Positions 8,062 to 15,668 of a stretch of DNA of 62,803 nucleotides are shown here, in pieces; within the stretch, counting starts at the first letter, position 1, and each line of letters begins with the position of its first letter. The DNA is from JAIOTH01 sp964486685. GTDB lineage: Bacteria; Patescibacteriota; Patescibacteriia; UBA1558; S5-K13. Made by a program: the position numbers and the translations under genes. Under the pieces are notes generated by a model. The model saw nothing but the letters and a program-made list of their open reading frames with translations, did not search any database and was not told the DNA's origin. The stretch covers positions 1-62,803 of the forward strand of contig CAZAOE010000004.1 in NCBI GenBank assembly GCA_964486685.1, given 5' to 3'.

Positions 8062-9583
8062 AAATATAAAATGGGTTTGGAGTCATAGAAGAAAAATGTC
8101 TATACATCATTTAGATATTTTTGTGTCTGGTCTAATGAATAATGGTTTTTCCCCGGCCTTAGATTATATGCAAAAAAATCAATTAGCTATTACCTTATCA
8201 GGGAATGACACCTATTTATTTGATGATAAAAATGAATTAGAAAAATTATATGATTCAATTTTAAAACAAAGTAAAAGTAAAATATTTATTCAAAATCTAT
8301 ACAAACGAAACGAAGAACTTTTTGGTAGTTTATTATTATTATCAGGTGATATGCAAAAATCTAATTTATCATTGTACAATGAAAAAAAACTAATCGAATT
8401 GTATAATAACTTTATAAACCACATTACTCAGGCTCCCTTGATTAGAATACAACTTACTGGCATAGATGCCTGTTGGTCTAAAAATTCACCATTAAAAAAA
8501 GAATTGCTATCAAGAGCTAAAAACGATAGTCAGTACAAAAAATGGGTACAAATTATATCGCATTTTGATGGTGAAAGCGTAGCCAAAACAGAACAGATGG
8601 ACTTTTTACTATTAGTAAATGAATTCTATAAAAAAAATCAACTCAAAAATTTATTGAAACAAGGAAACATGAACTTAGTTAGTAAGTTAATAAAAAACAA
8701 ATATCAACCACTCAAGGCATTATTATCTAATCATATAGTCAAATATGAATGGATTAATTCAGAATACACTGGACAAAAATGGTGCACTAATAGATGGTTA
8801 GAAGAAATATCTAAATCTTTATATGACAATCCATTAAAAAAAATTGAAAGGGTTAAAAAAGAAGAAAAACTAAAAAATTTAGCCAAGCAAAAATTAATCA
8901 AAAAATTAAAATTTAGCAAAAGCAGTTTACAAATAATAGACGCTTTGAATTGTTTTTCAACTATCAGAGATTGGTCAAAAGGATATTTTGTTAGAGCTTT
9001 ATTAGATTATAGATTTTTATTAAATGAAATTAGTAATCGCCTAAAAATTAAATATGAAGATTTATTATATTTTAATATTGATGAAGTAAGATATATATTT
9101 AAACAAAATAAATTTGATCAAAAAGAATTAAAAACTAGAAAGAAAAACAACGCCGGGTTACTAATGATTAATGCTAAGAAAAAAATATATACAAATCAAA
9201 GGGTCATAAAAAAATTAAAAAATACTAATGCAGTAAAAGAAGTTCTTTCAAAAAAAAATAAAATAAAAAAGTTTAAAGGTGAAATTGGCTACCCAGGCAT
9301 TGTAAAGGGTAAAATAAAAATTGTTTTACAATCAAAAGATATCAAAAAAATAAAAAATGGTGATATTTTAGTTACTTATATGACAACAATGGAATTTACT
9401 CCTATATTTAAAAAAATATCAGCCCTCATTACTGACGAAGGCGGTATTTCTTCTCACGCTGCAATTATTAGTAGAGAATTCAAAATACCTTGTATCGTGG
9501 GAACAAAGGTTGCTACAAAAATTTTGAAAAATGGAGATATGGTGAAAGTAGACGCAAATAATGGAATAATTACTAAAATGTAA
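8051..9583 (+). CDS. Protein with C-terminal PEP-utilising swivel (phosphohistidine) domain
   Basis: A 510-residue protein. The last 95 residues or so are a clear PEP-utilising enzyme mobile domain: GEIGYPGIVKGKIKIV, then GDILVTYMTT, then TDEGGISSHAAIISRE with the phosphorylatable His, then IPCIVGTK. Residues 1-410 are helical and basic and match nothing I recognise. There is no ATP-grasp domain and no PEP-binding TIM barrel, so this is neither PEP synthase nor PPDK. It probably accepts or relays phosphate, but from what is unknown. It overlaps the upstream histidine phosphatase gene by 11 bases. No transporter or PTS gene is near. Confidence 0.7.
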   Translation: MKNKNIKWVWSHRRKMSIHHLDIFVSGLMNNGFSPALDYMQKNQLAITLSGNDTYLFDDKNELEKLYDSILKQSKSKIFIQNLYKRNEELFGSLLLLSGDMQKSNLSLYNEKKLIELYNNFINHITQAPLIRIQLTGIDACWSKNSPLKKELLSRAKNDSQYKKWVQIISHFDGESVAKTEQMDFLLLVNEFYKKNQLKNLLKQGNMNLVSKLIKNKYQPLKALLSNHIVKYEWINSEYTGQKWCTNRWLEEISKSLYDNPLKKIERVKKEEKLKNLAKQKLIKKLKFSKSSLQIIDALNCFSTIRDWSKGYFVRALLDYRFLLNEISNRLKIKYEDLLYFNIDEVRYIFKQNKFDQKELKTRKKNNAGLLMINAKKKIYTNQRVIKKLKNTNAVKEVLSKKNKIKKFKGEIGYPGIVKGKIKIVLQSKDIKKIKNGDILVTYMTTMEFTPIFKKISALITDEGGISSHAAIISREFKIPCIVGTKVATKILKNGDMVKVDANNGIITKM

Positions 9584-9601
9584 TTAAAGTACTTTAAAGT
9601 T

Positions 9602-9616
9602 AAAAAGTTATCCACA
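9602..9616 (+). repeat. Direct repeat AAAAAGTTATCCACA, left copy
   Basis: This 15-bp sequence recurs exactly at 11050-11064, on the other side of the rhuM-type gene. The surrounding 40 bases or so are also similar (AAAGTYAAAAAGTT before, TATATAAAA after). It contains TTATCCACA, a match to the E. coli DnaA box, but there is no cluster of such boxes. It may simply be part of a repeated promoter region. Confidence 0.5.
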
Positions 9617-9689
9617 ACATTGATAATATATAAAAATCCTGAAAGCTATAAGCTAATTACTATTTATCTACCGAAGTCTAATGATGTAG

Positions 9690-9812
9690 GTAGGAAACCT
9701 AAAGAGATGGGAAGTTACTTGGGCTAATTTGATGACTTTATTTGAAAGTTTAGCTTTGGGAATTACTGATGATGATTTGAATAAAATAGGAAGTGGAAAT
9801 TTAGGTAATTAA
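9690..9812 (+). pseudogene. Remnant of a small gene (C-terminal end only)
   Basis: A 40-codon open frame without a good start, ending at TAA 9810-9812 and preceded in frame by TAG at 9687. It encodes RWEVTWANLMTLFESLAL followed by GITDDDLNKIGSGNLGN, which looks like a normal protein C-terminus rather than random AT-rich sequence. It sits between the swivel-domain gene and the rhuM-type gene. Family not recognised. Confidence 0.4.
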
Positions 9813-9815
9813 AAA

Positions 9816-9850
9816 AACCGCTAAGGGACAAAACCGCTTAGAGGTTCTTT
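9816..9850 (+). terminator. Terminator-like hairpin
   Basis: AACCGCTAAG (9816-9825) pairs with CTTAGAGGTT (9837-9846) with one mismatch around a short loop. It is followed by CTTTCT, a weak U-run. It probably ends the transcript reading through the small gene remnant. Confidence 0.4.
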
Positions 9851-9909
9851 CTAATGTGTATTCTAATTAAATTATAGAATAACGAAGTAAAATAGTCAAT
9901 AAATAAAAA

Positions 9910-10938
9910 ATGAATAAAAAAATACCTGACAATCAAATAGCATTTTATCAATCTCCAGATGGGTCAATAAACATTGAAGTATTTTACGCAGAAGAAAATA
10001 TTTGGCTAACGCAAAAGAAAATTGCAGAACTTTTTGATACGACTTCACAAAATATAACCATGCATTTAAAAAATATTTACAATGAAAGAGAAATTGAGAC
10101 AAAAGCAACTTGTAAGAATTTCTTACAAGTTCAAGAAGAGGGCGCAAGAAAAGTAAAAAGAAAATTGACTTTTTATTCATTAGAAGCGATTATTGCTGTT
10201 GGTTATAGAGTAAATTCCGAAAGAGGTACTCAATTTCGTCAATGGGCAATTACTATTTTACAACAGTATATTCACAAAGGATTTGCCCTAGATAGTAATC
10301 GTTTTAAATACGGATCCCGATTTAGCACAAGATTTTTTGATGATTTATTAGAGGAAATTAGAGATATTAGAAATAGTGAAAGAATGCTATATCAAAAAAT
10401 TACAGATATTTATGCCACAAGTATAAATTATTCTCCAAAAACTTCTGAAACTAAAAAATTCTTTGCCACCGTACAAAACAAATTACATTTTGCCATTACA
10501 GGTCAAACCGCAGCAGAAATAGTGGGTAAGCGAGCTAAAAGTAATAAACCTTATATGGGTTTAAGATCCTGGCGGAAAAGCCCTCAAGGAAAAATTATGC
10601 CAAGCGATGTGATAATTGCTAAAAATTATTTGGGCAAAAAAGAATTAGATCATCTAAATAGAATTGTCACTATGTATCTTGATTATGCTGAGCTTCAAGC
10701 TGTAAGAAGAAAACCAATGAATATGAAAAACTGGATAAAAAAATTAAACTCTTTTCTAAAATTCAGTGAATACGAAATATTAACTAATACTGGAAAAATT
10801 AGCCATGAAATTGCCGAAACATTAGCACTTAAAGAATATGATAAGTTTAAAAAAGCACAAGATAAAGATTATATTTCTGATTTTGATGAAGAAGTAAAAA
10901 AAATTTTAGACCAAAAAAACAAAAAAATTACCACTTAA
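9910..10938 (+). CDS. RhuM-family (virulence protein) protein
   Basis: A 342-residue protein of the RhuM family. The N-terminal half has a winged-helix-like segment, NIWLTQKKIAELFDTTSQNI (about 31-50), followed by the family hallmark KRKLTFYSLEAIIAVGYRV (about 80-98) and GTQFRQWA. The C-terminal half holds SYKPYMGLRSW-like text and YLGKKELDHLNRIVTMYLDY. RhuM genes are widespread on mobile and defence-associated DNA, and their molecular function is unsettled. Here the gene stands alone between two direct repeats, with a remnant gene upstream and an RNA-like three-way-junction sequence right after it. That suggests an acquired cassette. Confidence 0.82.
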   Translation: MNKKIPDNQIAFYQSPDGSINIEVFYAEENIWLTQKKIAELFDTTSQNITMHLKNIYNEREIETKATCKNFLQVQEEGARKVKRKLTFYSLEAIIAVGYRVNSERGTQFRQWAITILQQYIHKGFALDSNRFKYGSRFSTRFFDDLLEEIRDIRNSERMLYQKITDIYATSINYSPKTSETKKFFATVQNKLHFAITGQTAAEIVGKRAKSNKPYMGLRSWRKSPQGKIMPSDVIIAKNYLGKKELDHLNRIVTMYLDYAELQAVRRKPMNMKNWIKKLNSFLKFSEYEILTNTGKISHEIAETLALKEYDKFKKAQDKDYISDFDEEVKKILDQKNKKITT

Positions 10939-10953
10939 AAATGGCAATTTATA

Positions 10954-11018
10954 ATAGTGTCGTGCTACGGTTTACAATGATTGACCGTGAGAGGGTAAAG
11001 ACCCTACACGAACACTAT
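10954..11018 (+). ncRNA. Possible three-way-junction RNA or folded DNA site
   Basis: ATAGTGT-CGTG (10954-10964) pairs with CACG-A-ACACTAT (11007-11018). Inside it, ACGGT (10967-10971) pairs with ACCGT (10984-10988), and AGGGT (10992-10996) pairs with ACCCT (11001-11005). The junctions are only 1-3 bases. This is a tidy closed three-way junction directly after the rhuM-type gene and before the second direct repeat. It is not a tRNA, has no U-tract and shows no hammerhead core. It may be a small RNA, a transcript-end structure or a recombination site. Confidence 0.4.
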
Positions 11019-11049
11019 AAATAATATATCATAACAAAACAAAAAAGTC

Positions 11050-11064
11050 AAAAAGTTATCCACA
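11050..11064 (+). repeat. Direct repeat AAAAAGTTATCCACA, right copy
   Basis: Exact 15-bp match to 9602-9616. It is followed by TTATTTATATAAAATC, a plausible -10 region for the 11104 gene, so part of the similarity may be promoter sequence. Confidence 0.5.
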
Positions 11065-11103
11065 GTGCAAATTATTTATATAAAATCACTAAAACCTAAT
11101 TAT

Positions 11104-11418
11104 ATGCAAAAATTATCTAAACTACAAAAATATATTTTAAAAAAGTCCTTAGGATATAATAGAGGAGGGGTTGATAAAAATATATTTTTTAAATTTTATG
11201 AAAGGATTAAAAATAAACCAAAAGATATTGAAAATGTGATTATTAAAAGTTTGAATCGTTTAATTGAAAGGGATTTAATTGTAGCTTTTTGCAAAAAGAC
11301 CAAATACAAAACTTTTATTCAAAAAATACTTTTGACCCCTGAAGGTAAAAAAATAGCCAAACAATTATGGGGAACTCAAGAAAAATTACCAATGAAATAT
11401 AAAAAATCAAAAAAATAA
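11104..11418 (+). CDS. Small winged-helix-like protein
   Basis: About 104 residues from the ATG at 11104; a GTG at 11065 would start inside the repeated TTATCCACA box and is less likely. The pattern KLQKYILKKSLGYN, then VIIKSLNRLIERDLIVAF, then KILLTPEGKKIAKQLW is typical of a winged-helix fold: a recognition helix followed by a beta wing and LTPEG before the last helix. It is probably a DNA-binding or scaffold protein; the exact role is unknown. The C-terminus is Lys-rich. Confidence 0.65.
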   Translation: MQKLSKLQKYILKKSLGYNRGGVDKNIFFKFYERIKNKPKDIENVIIKSLNRLIERDLIVAFCKKTKYKTFIQKILLTPEGKKIAKQLWGTQEKLPMKYKKSKK

Positions 11419-11440
11419 TTTAACAATTAACCACAAACCT

Positions 11441-12040
11441 ATGCCAATTAAAAAACAAATTTTAAACCATCTTGAAAAAAACAACATTAAATATGAGGTA
11501 TTAAATCACCGTAAAGTGTATACTGCCTTTGATGCTTCCCAAACCTTAAAAGTTCATCCTCAAGAAATTGCAAAATCATTAATCATTAAAATCAAAAAGG
11601 ACTTTTATATGGTTATTTTGGGAGCAAATAAAAATATTGATTTTAAAAAAATTGCTCAAAAATATAAATTAGCCAAAAAAAATATTCAAATACCTTCAGA
11701 AAAAATACTTAGCAATAAATTTAAAATCAAACCTGGCTCAGCTCATGTTTTTGGTTCTTTATATAAAATACCAACTATTATTGATAAATCTTTTACTAAT
11801 TTAACTAGTGCTGTTTTTTCATCGGGAAGTTTCACGGAAAGTTTTAGAATCAAGCTAAAAGATTATTTAAAAATAGAGGAGTGTGAAATCTTTTCTTTTG
11901 GAAAAGTTAAAAAGTTAAAAATAAATAAAATTAAACCAAAGAAAAAAGTCACCAAAAATAAAACTAAAAAAACTAAGAAACCAAAAAACAAAGGAAACAA
12001 GAAACCAAGAAAGCAAAAAAACAAGAAAATAAATAAATAA
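11441..12040 (+). CDS. YbaK/ProX-like aminoacyl-tRNA deacylase domain protein with Lys-rich tail
   Basis: Residues 1-150 or so match the YbaK/ProX fold: HRKVYTAFDASQTL (about 23-36), AKSLIIKIKKDFYMVILGAN with the conserved Lys, and GSAHVFGSL near 107. Family members hydrolyse mischarged tRNAs such as Cys-tRNA-Pro. The last 45 residues are almost entirely Lys, Asn, Thr and Pro, a disordered cationic tail that could bind RNA. The gene is 22 bases after the winged-helix protein. Its end abuts a hairpin repeat that precedes scpA. Confidence 0.75.
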   Translation: MPIKKQILNHLEKNNIKYEVLNHRKVYTAFDASQTLKVHPQEIAKSLIIKIKKDFYMVILGANKNIDFKKIAQKYKLAKKNIQIPSEKILSNKFKIKPGSAHVFGSLYKIPTIIDKSFTNLTSAVFSSGSFTESFRIKLKDYLKIEECEIFSFGKVKKLKINKIKPKKKVTKNKTKKTKKPKNKGNKKPRKQKNKKINK

Positions 12041-12068
12041 AACCACAACTTGCAACTTTTAAACTTTT

Positions 12069-12109
12069 ATCCTGTTGAATTATCGCTTTGCGATACTATT
12101 CAACAGGAT
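12069..12109. repeat. Hairpin with ATCGCTTTGCGAT core, copy 2
   Basis: ATCCTGTTGAAT (12069-12080) pairs with ATTCAACAGGAT (12098-12109), enclosing ATCGC-ttt-GCGAT. The arms differ from copies 1 and 3, but both arms change together. It lies in the scpA leader, 16 bases before the start codon. Confidence 0.65.
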
Positions 12110-12124
12110 GAACTTGTAACTAAT

Positions 12125-12841
12125 ATGACTAATTACCAAATTAAACTACAAGATTTTGAAGGACCCTTAGAGCTATTATTAACCCTGATTAACGACAATA
12201 AATTAGATATTAGTAAAATTTCTTTAACCCAAATTACTGATGAATATCTAGAATATATTAATGATAATCAAAGCTTAGATATTGATGAAATGGCTGATTT
12301 TCTAGTCGTGGCCGCTCGCCTATTATATATTAAATCAAAATTAATTTTGCCCGAGGCTCTAAATTTTGGAGAAGACGAAGATCAAATTGAACTAGAAAAA
12401 CAATTAAAAATATATAAAGAGTATTATCAAGCTCGGAAGATTATTCAACAAATAATCAACCAAAAAAAATTCAGCTATTCCCGCACAAGTCCTCTTATAA
12501 AAATAAAAGCTCAATTCCGACCACCAAAAAATATAAAAATACTGGATTTAAAAACTAAATTTGAAAAAATAATTAATTCTATCCAACCCCTAATAGAAAT
12601 TAAAGAAAAAAGAACCCTCAATAAAACTATTAGCATTATAGAAAAAATAAATTATATCAAATCAATCTTAAACAATAAATCACAAATACAATTTCAAGAA
12701 ATTTTAAAAGACCAAAAAAACAAAACCGAAATAATAGTTTCTTTTTTGGCCCTATTGGAGTTAATAAAACAAAAAACCATTCTAGTAGAACAAAAATCCA
12801 TGTTTAAACAAATTATTATTAATACTTATAATCATGAATAA
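12125..12841 (+). CDS. scpA: Segregation and condensation protein A
   Basis: Kleisin subunit of the SMC-ScpAB condensin-like complex, which helps compact and partition the chromosome. The N-terminal family signature FEGPLELLLTLI lies at about 10-21, followed by TDEYLEYI and ADFLVVAARLLYIKSKLILP (about 60-79). The start is set at the ATG at 12125; an earlier frame would read through the hairpin repeat. About 238 residues, normal for ScpA. The stop overlaps scpB by 8 bases. No smc gene is in the window. Confidence 0.92.
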   Translation: MTNYQIKLQDFEGPLELLLTLINDNKLDISKISLTQITDEYLEYINDNQSLDIDEMADFLVVAARLLYIKSKLILPEALNFGEDEDQIELEKQLKIYKEYYQARKIIQQIINQKKFSYSRTSPLIKIKAQFRPPKNIKILDLKTKFEKIINSIQPLIEIKEKRTLNKTISIIEKINYIKSILNNKSQIQFQEILKDQKNKTEIIVSFLALLELIKQKTILVEQKSMFKQIIINTYNHE

Positions 12842-13382
12842 AAAATTAGTATATTTAGAAAGTATTTTATTAATATCTGACCGGGCTTTAAAAATAAAAG
12901 ATTTGGCTAAAAAATTAAATTTAGAAAAAAAAGAGCTTAAAGAATCAATCGAAAATTTAAAAGAAAAATTCAATATTGAAAATAGTGGCATCCATTTATT
13001 AATGGCCAATGATAAAATACAATTCACCACCAATCCTTTAAGTGAAAAAATTATTAAGGAGTTTGTTAAAGAAGAATTAAATAGTAATTTAACCGATGCC
13101 TCTTTAGAAACCCTGACTATTATTGCCTATCGCGGACCAATTACTCGTTCAGAATTAGAACAAATTAGAGGTGTAAATTGTAGTATTATTATCCGCAATT
13201 TATTAATTAAGGGGCTAATAGCAAGCCAAACAAACAAAGAAAAAATGACCGAAGTTTATAATATAACAATTGATTTCTTAAAATATCTAGGAATTAATGC
13301 TCCGCACGAGCTTCCTAATTACGAAAAATTAAATAGCGATGAACTAATAAATAAAATCCAAGAAGCAAAGTCAGATGATTAG
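12834..13382 (+). CDS. scpB: Segregation and condensation protein B
   Basis: A 182-residue ScpB with two winged-helix domains: LESILLISDRALKIKDLAKKL (about 5-25), then SLETLTIIAYRGPITRSELEQIRGV (about 90-114). It binds ScpA within the SMC complex. It begins inside the last codons of scpA, so translation is coupled. Confidence 0.93.
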   Translation: MNKKLVYLESILLISDRALKIKDLAKKLNLEKKELKESIENLKEKFNIENSGIHLLMANDKIQFTTNPLSEKIIKEFVKEELNSNLTDASLETLTIIAYRGPITRSELEQIRGVNCSIIIRNLLIKGLIASQTNKEKMTEVYNITIDFLKYLGINAPHELPNYEKLNSDELINKIQEAKSDD

Positions 13383-13441
13383 AAAATTATTTTTGCTACA
13401 ATTTTGTAATCATTTTAATCTAATTCCTAAATTTTAATTTA

Positions 13442-14374
13442 ATGTCTTTAATATTAATTATTTCTAATATCCTCTTAATTACTAATTTAATCAGTTTACC
13501 AATAACTCAAAATTTTTATTTTGAAACTAATAATCCAGATGCCGAAGAAATATTTTTTAATATTCAATCCGAAAAAAATTCTACTCCCAATTTTCCACTG
13601 AAAAATCCTAGCGATTCTTTGGGCGTTAAAGTTTCAGCTCAGTCAGTTTTAGTAAAAGATTTTAATACCGACAAAATACTCTGGTCTAAAAATAAAGACG
13701 AAATAAGATCTATAGCCAGCATTAGTAAATTAATGACAGCCATGGTGATGCTAGATTTAGAAGAAATAGAATTAGATAAAGAAATAAAAATAGAAAAAAA
13801 TGATCTTAATGGAGATTTTAATAAATTAAAAATATATAATTGGGAAACAATAAAATTCATAGATTTATTAAGAGTATCTTTAATCACTTCATCAAATACA
13901 GGAATTAAAATTCTAACTAAAAATACCGGCCTAAGCGAAGAAGAATTTGTAAAAAAAATGAATCAAAAAGCCAAATATTTAAACCTGGAAAACACAAAAT
14001 TCACTGACCCCACTGGTTTAAATAAAGATAATGTTTCTACGGCCCAAGAGCTTATTAAAATGACTAAAAAGGCCTTTTCCTATCCAGAAATAGAACAAGC
14101 CACTTCGCAAAAAAATTATTCTTTTCAGACCATTAACTCCCAAAGGTGGATTAATGTTGAAAATACTAATGATTTAATAGGAGGGTATTTAAATATAGAA
14201 GCCGGTAAAACTGGCTACACAGAAGAAGCTGGTTATTGTCTTATATCAAAAATCAGCTATCAAGAACAAGGACCAATATTAATAGTGGTTTTAGGAAGCG
14301 AATCACATTATCAACGATTTTCTGATTTAAAAAGTGTTTCCACTTGGATATTTAATAATTATACTTGGAAATAA
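13442..14374 (+). CDS. D-alanyl-D-alanine carboxypeptidase (PBP5-like)
   Basis: Secreted or membrane-held serine peptidase of the S11 family that trims D-Ala from peptidoglycan stems. An N-terminal hydrophobic segment at about 2-20 acts as signal. Catalytic motifs: SISK (about 94-97, SxxK), SSN in TSSNTGIKIL (SxN), and KTG in AGKTGYTEEAG (about 258-268). It is 310 residues and lacks the C-terminal amphipathic anchor of E. coli PBP5, so the N-terminal segment may keep it in the membrane. The next gene begins at the very next base. Confidence 0.9.
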   Translation: MSLILIISNILLITNLISLPITQNFYFETNNPDAEEIFFNIQSEKNSTPNFPLKNPSDSLGVKVSAQSVLVKDFNTDKILWSKNKDEIRSIASISKLMTAMVMLDLEEIELDKEIKIEKNDLNGDFNKLKIYNWETIKFIDLLRVSLITSSNTGIKILTKNTGLSEEEFVKKMNQKAKYLNLENTKFTDPTGLNKDNVSTAQELIKMTKKAFSYPEIEQATSQKNYSFQTINSQRWINVENTNDLIGGYLNIEAGKTGYTEEAGYCLISKISYQEQGPILIVVLGSESHYQRFSDLKSVSTWIFNNYTWK

Positions 14375-14827
14375 ATGCCGGAAATTTTAACAATTTTATA
14401 TGCCACTCTACCCATTAATGAATTAAGGGGTACTATACCTTTAGCCATTAGTTGGGGCATTAAACCAATTTATGCTTTTATATTGGCTGTTATTGGTAAT
14501 AGTATACCTGTTTTTATTTTACTATTTGGATTAGACAAACTCTCTGCATTTGCTCAAAAACACTCTTTGTTTTTAAATAAAATCTTAAATTGGGTATTTC
14601 AAAGAACTAGAAAAAAAACCGAAAAAGCTATTAAAAAATATAGTTCTTTGGCTTTATTTTTCTTTGTGGCCATCCCTTTGCCTTTTACTGGTGCCTGGAC
14701 CGGCTCAATAGCCGCCTGGTTATTTGGCATACCATTTAAAAAAGCAATTTTGCCAATTATAGCTGGCATTATCACGGCTGGCATTATCGTTACCTCTTTA
14801 TCTATTGGCTTATTCTTATACATTTAG
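14375..14827 (+). CDS. Small multi-drug export family membrane protein
   Basis: A 150-residue protein with about four hydrophobic segments. TLPINELRGTIPLAI (11-25) and PLPFTGAWTGSIAAWLFGI (about 102-120) are the hallmarks of the Pfam small multidrug export family, whose function is not firmly shown. The ATG follows the upstream TAA without a gap, indicating co-expression with the carboxypeptidase. Confidence 0.8.
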   Translation: MPEILTILYATLPINELRGTIPLAISWGIKPIYAFILAVIGNSIPVFILLFGLDKLSAFAQKHSLFLNKILNWVFQRTRKKTEKAIKKYSSLALFFFVAIPLPFTGAWTGSIAAWLFGIPFKKAILPIIAGIITAGIIVTSLSIGLFLYI

Positions 14828-14846
14828 ATATAATATAAATAATTAT

Positions 14847-15641
14847 ATGGCTTTAGAAAACGAAAAAATAATATTAGCAAATTGGAAAATGCAATTGTCC
14901 TATCAAGAAACAATTGATTTGGCTGAGGCTTTAAAAAAAGAATTAAAAAAATATAAAAACAAAAAATTAGAAATTGGATTATGTGCTGATTTTATGACTA
15001 TTCCTAAATTGTCTGAAATACTAAAAGATACTCAAATAAAATTGGGCTGTCAAAATATTTTTTGGGAGGACAGGGGAGCATATACTGGAGAAATAATGAT
15101 AGATAATCTTAAAAATTTTAATGTTCATTACGCTATTATTGGCCATAGCGAGCGCAGAAAATTCTTGCAAGAATCCGATGAAATGATCAATAAAAAAATT
15201 AAGCAAGCTCTAAAAAACAAAATCATTCCTATTTTATGTGTCGGAGAAAATTTTGAAGAAAGACAAAATGGCCAAAAGGACTTAGCCATCATTAAACAAA
15301 TCAAGTCGGCTTTATCGGAAATAAAAACAAATGATATAGAAAAAATCATTATAGCTTATGAGCCCATCTGGGTAATTGGCTCTGGTCAGGCCATTCAAGC
15401 CGAAGAAGCAGAACACACTAATAGGATAATTAAAGAGGTGGTCTTAGATACCCTAATGACTGCAGACAAAAATCTAAACCGAAAAAGCTTAGACAATAAA
15501 ATTAAATTAATATATGGTGGCAGTATTGATGCCTCAAATATTCTTAACTTTATTAAACAAAAAAATATTCAAGGAGTTTTAGTAGGTAGCGCTAGTTTAA
15601 AAAAAGAAAAATTTATCCATTTAATCAATGCTATAATTTAA
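14847..15641 (+). CDS. tpiA: Triosephosphate isomerase
   Basis: Interconverts dihydroxyacetone phosphate and glyceraldehyde 3-phosphate in glycolysis. NWKM near the start gives the substrate Lys, IIGHSERR (about 92-99) the catalytic His, and IAYEPIWVIGSGQ (about 165-177) the catalytic Glu. YGGSI and GVLVGSASL form the phosphate site. The start is placed at the ATG at 14847. A TATAAT box at about 14829-14834 lies 12 bases upstream with little room for a leader. About 264 residues, normal for the family. Confidence 0.95.
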   Translation: MALENEKIILANWKMQLSYQETIDLAEALKKELKKYKNKKLEIGLCADFMTIPKLSEILKDTQIKLGCQNIFWEDRGAYTGEIMIDNLKNFNVHYAIIGHSERRKFLQESDEMINKKIKQALKNKIIPILCVGENFEERQNGQKDLAIIKQIKSALSEIKTNDIEKIIIAYEPIWVIGSGQAIQAEEAEHTNRIIKEVVLDTLMTADKNLNRKSLDNKIKLIYGGSIDASNILNFIKQKNIQGVLVGSASLKKEKFIHLINAII

Positions 15642-15668
15642 ATTATTTAATCCATTAATTATAAAAAT

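Noticed and set aside
10954..11018. Hammerhead ribozyme
   Set aside because: The three-way shape fits, but the required CUGAUGA and GAAA core sequences are absent.
9602..11064. Replication origin, because of two TTATCCACA boxes
   Set aside because: Only two boxes 1.45 kb apart, with no dnaA gene, no box cluster and no AT-rich unwinding pattern beyond the general AT bias.
12050..12124. Longer N-terminus for scpA
   Set aside because: The extra codons come from the hairpin repeat; the family start MTNYQIKLQDFEGPLELL begins at 12125.
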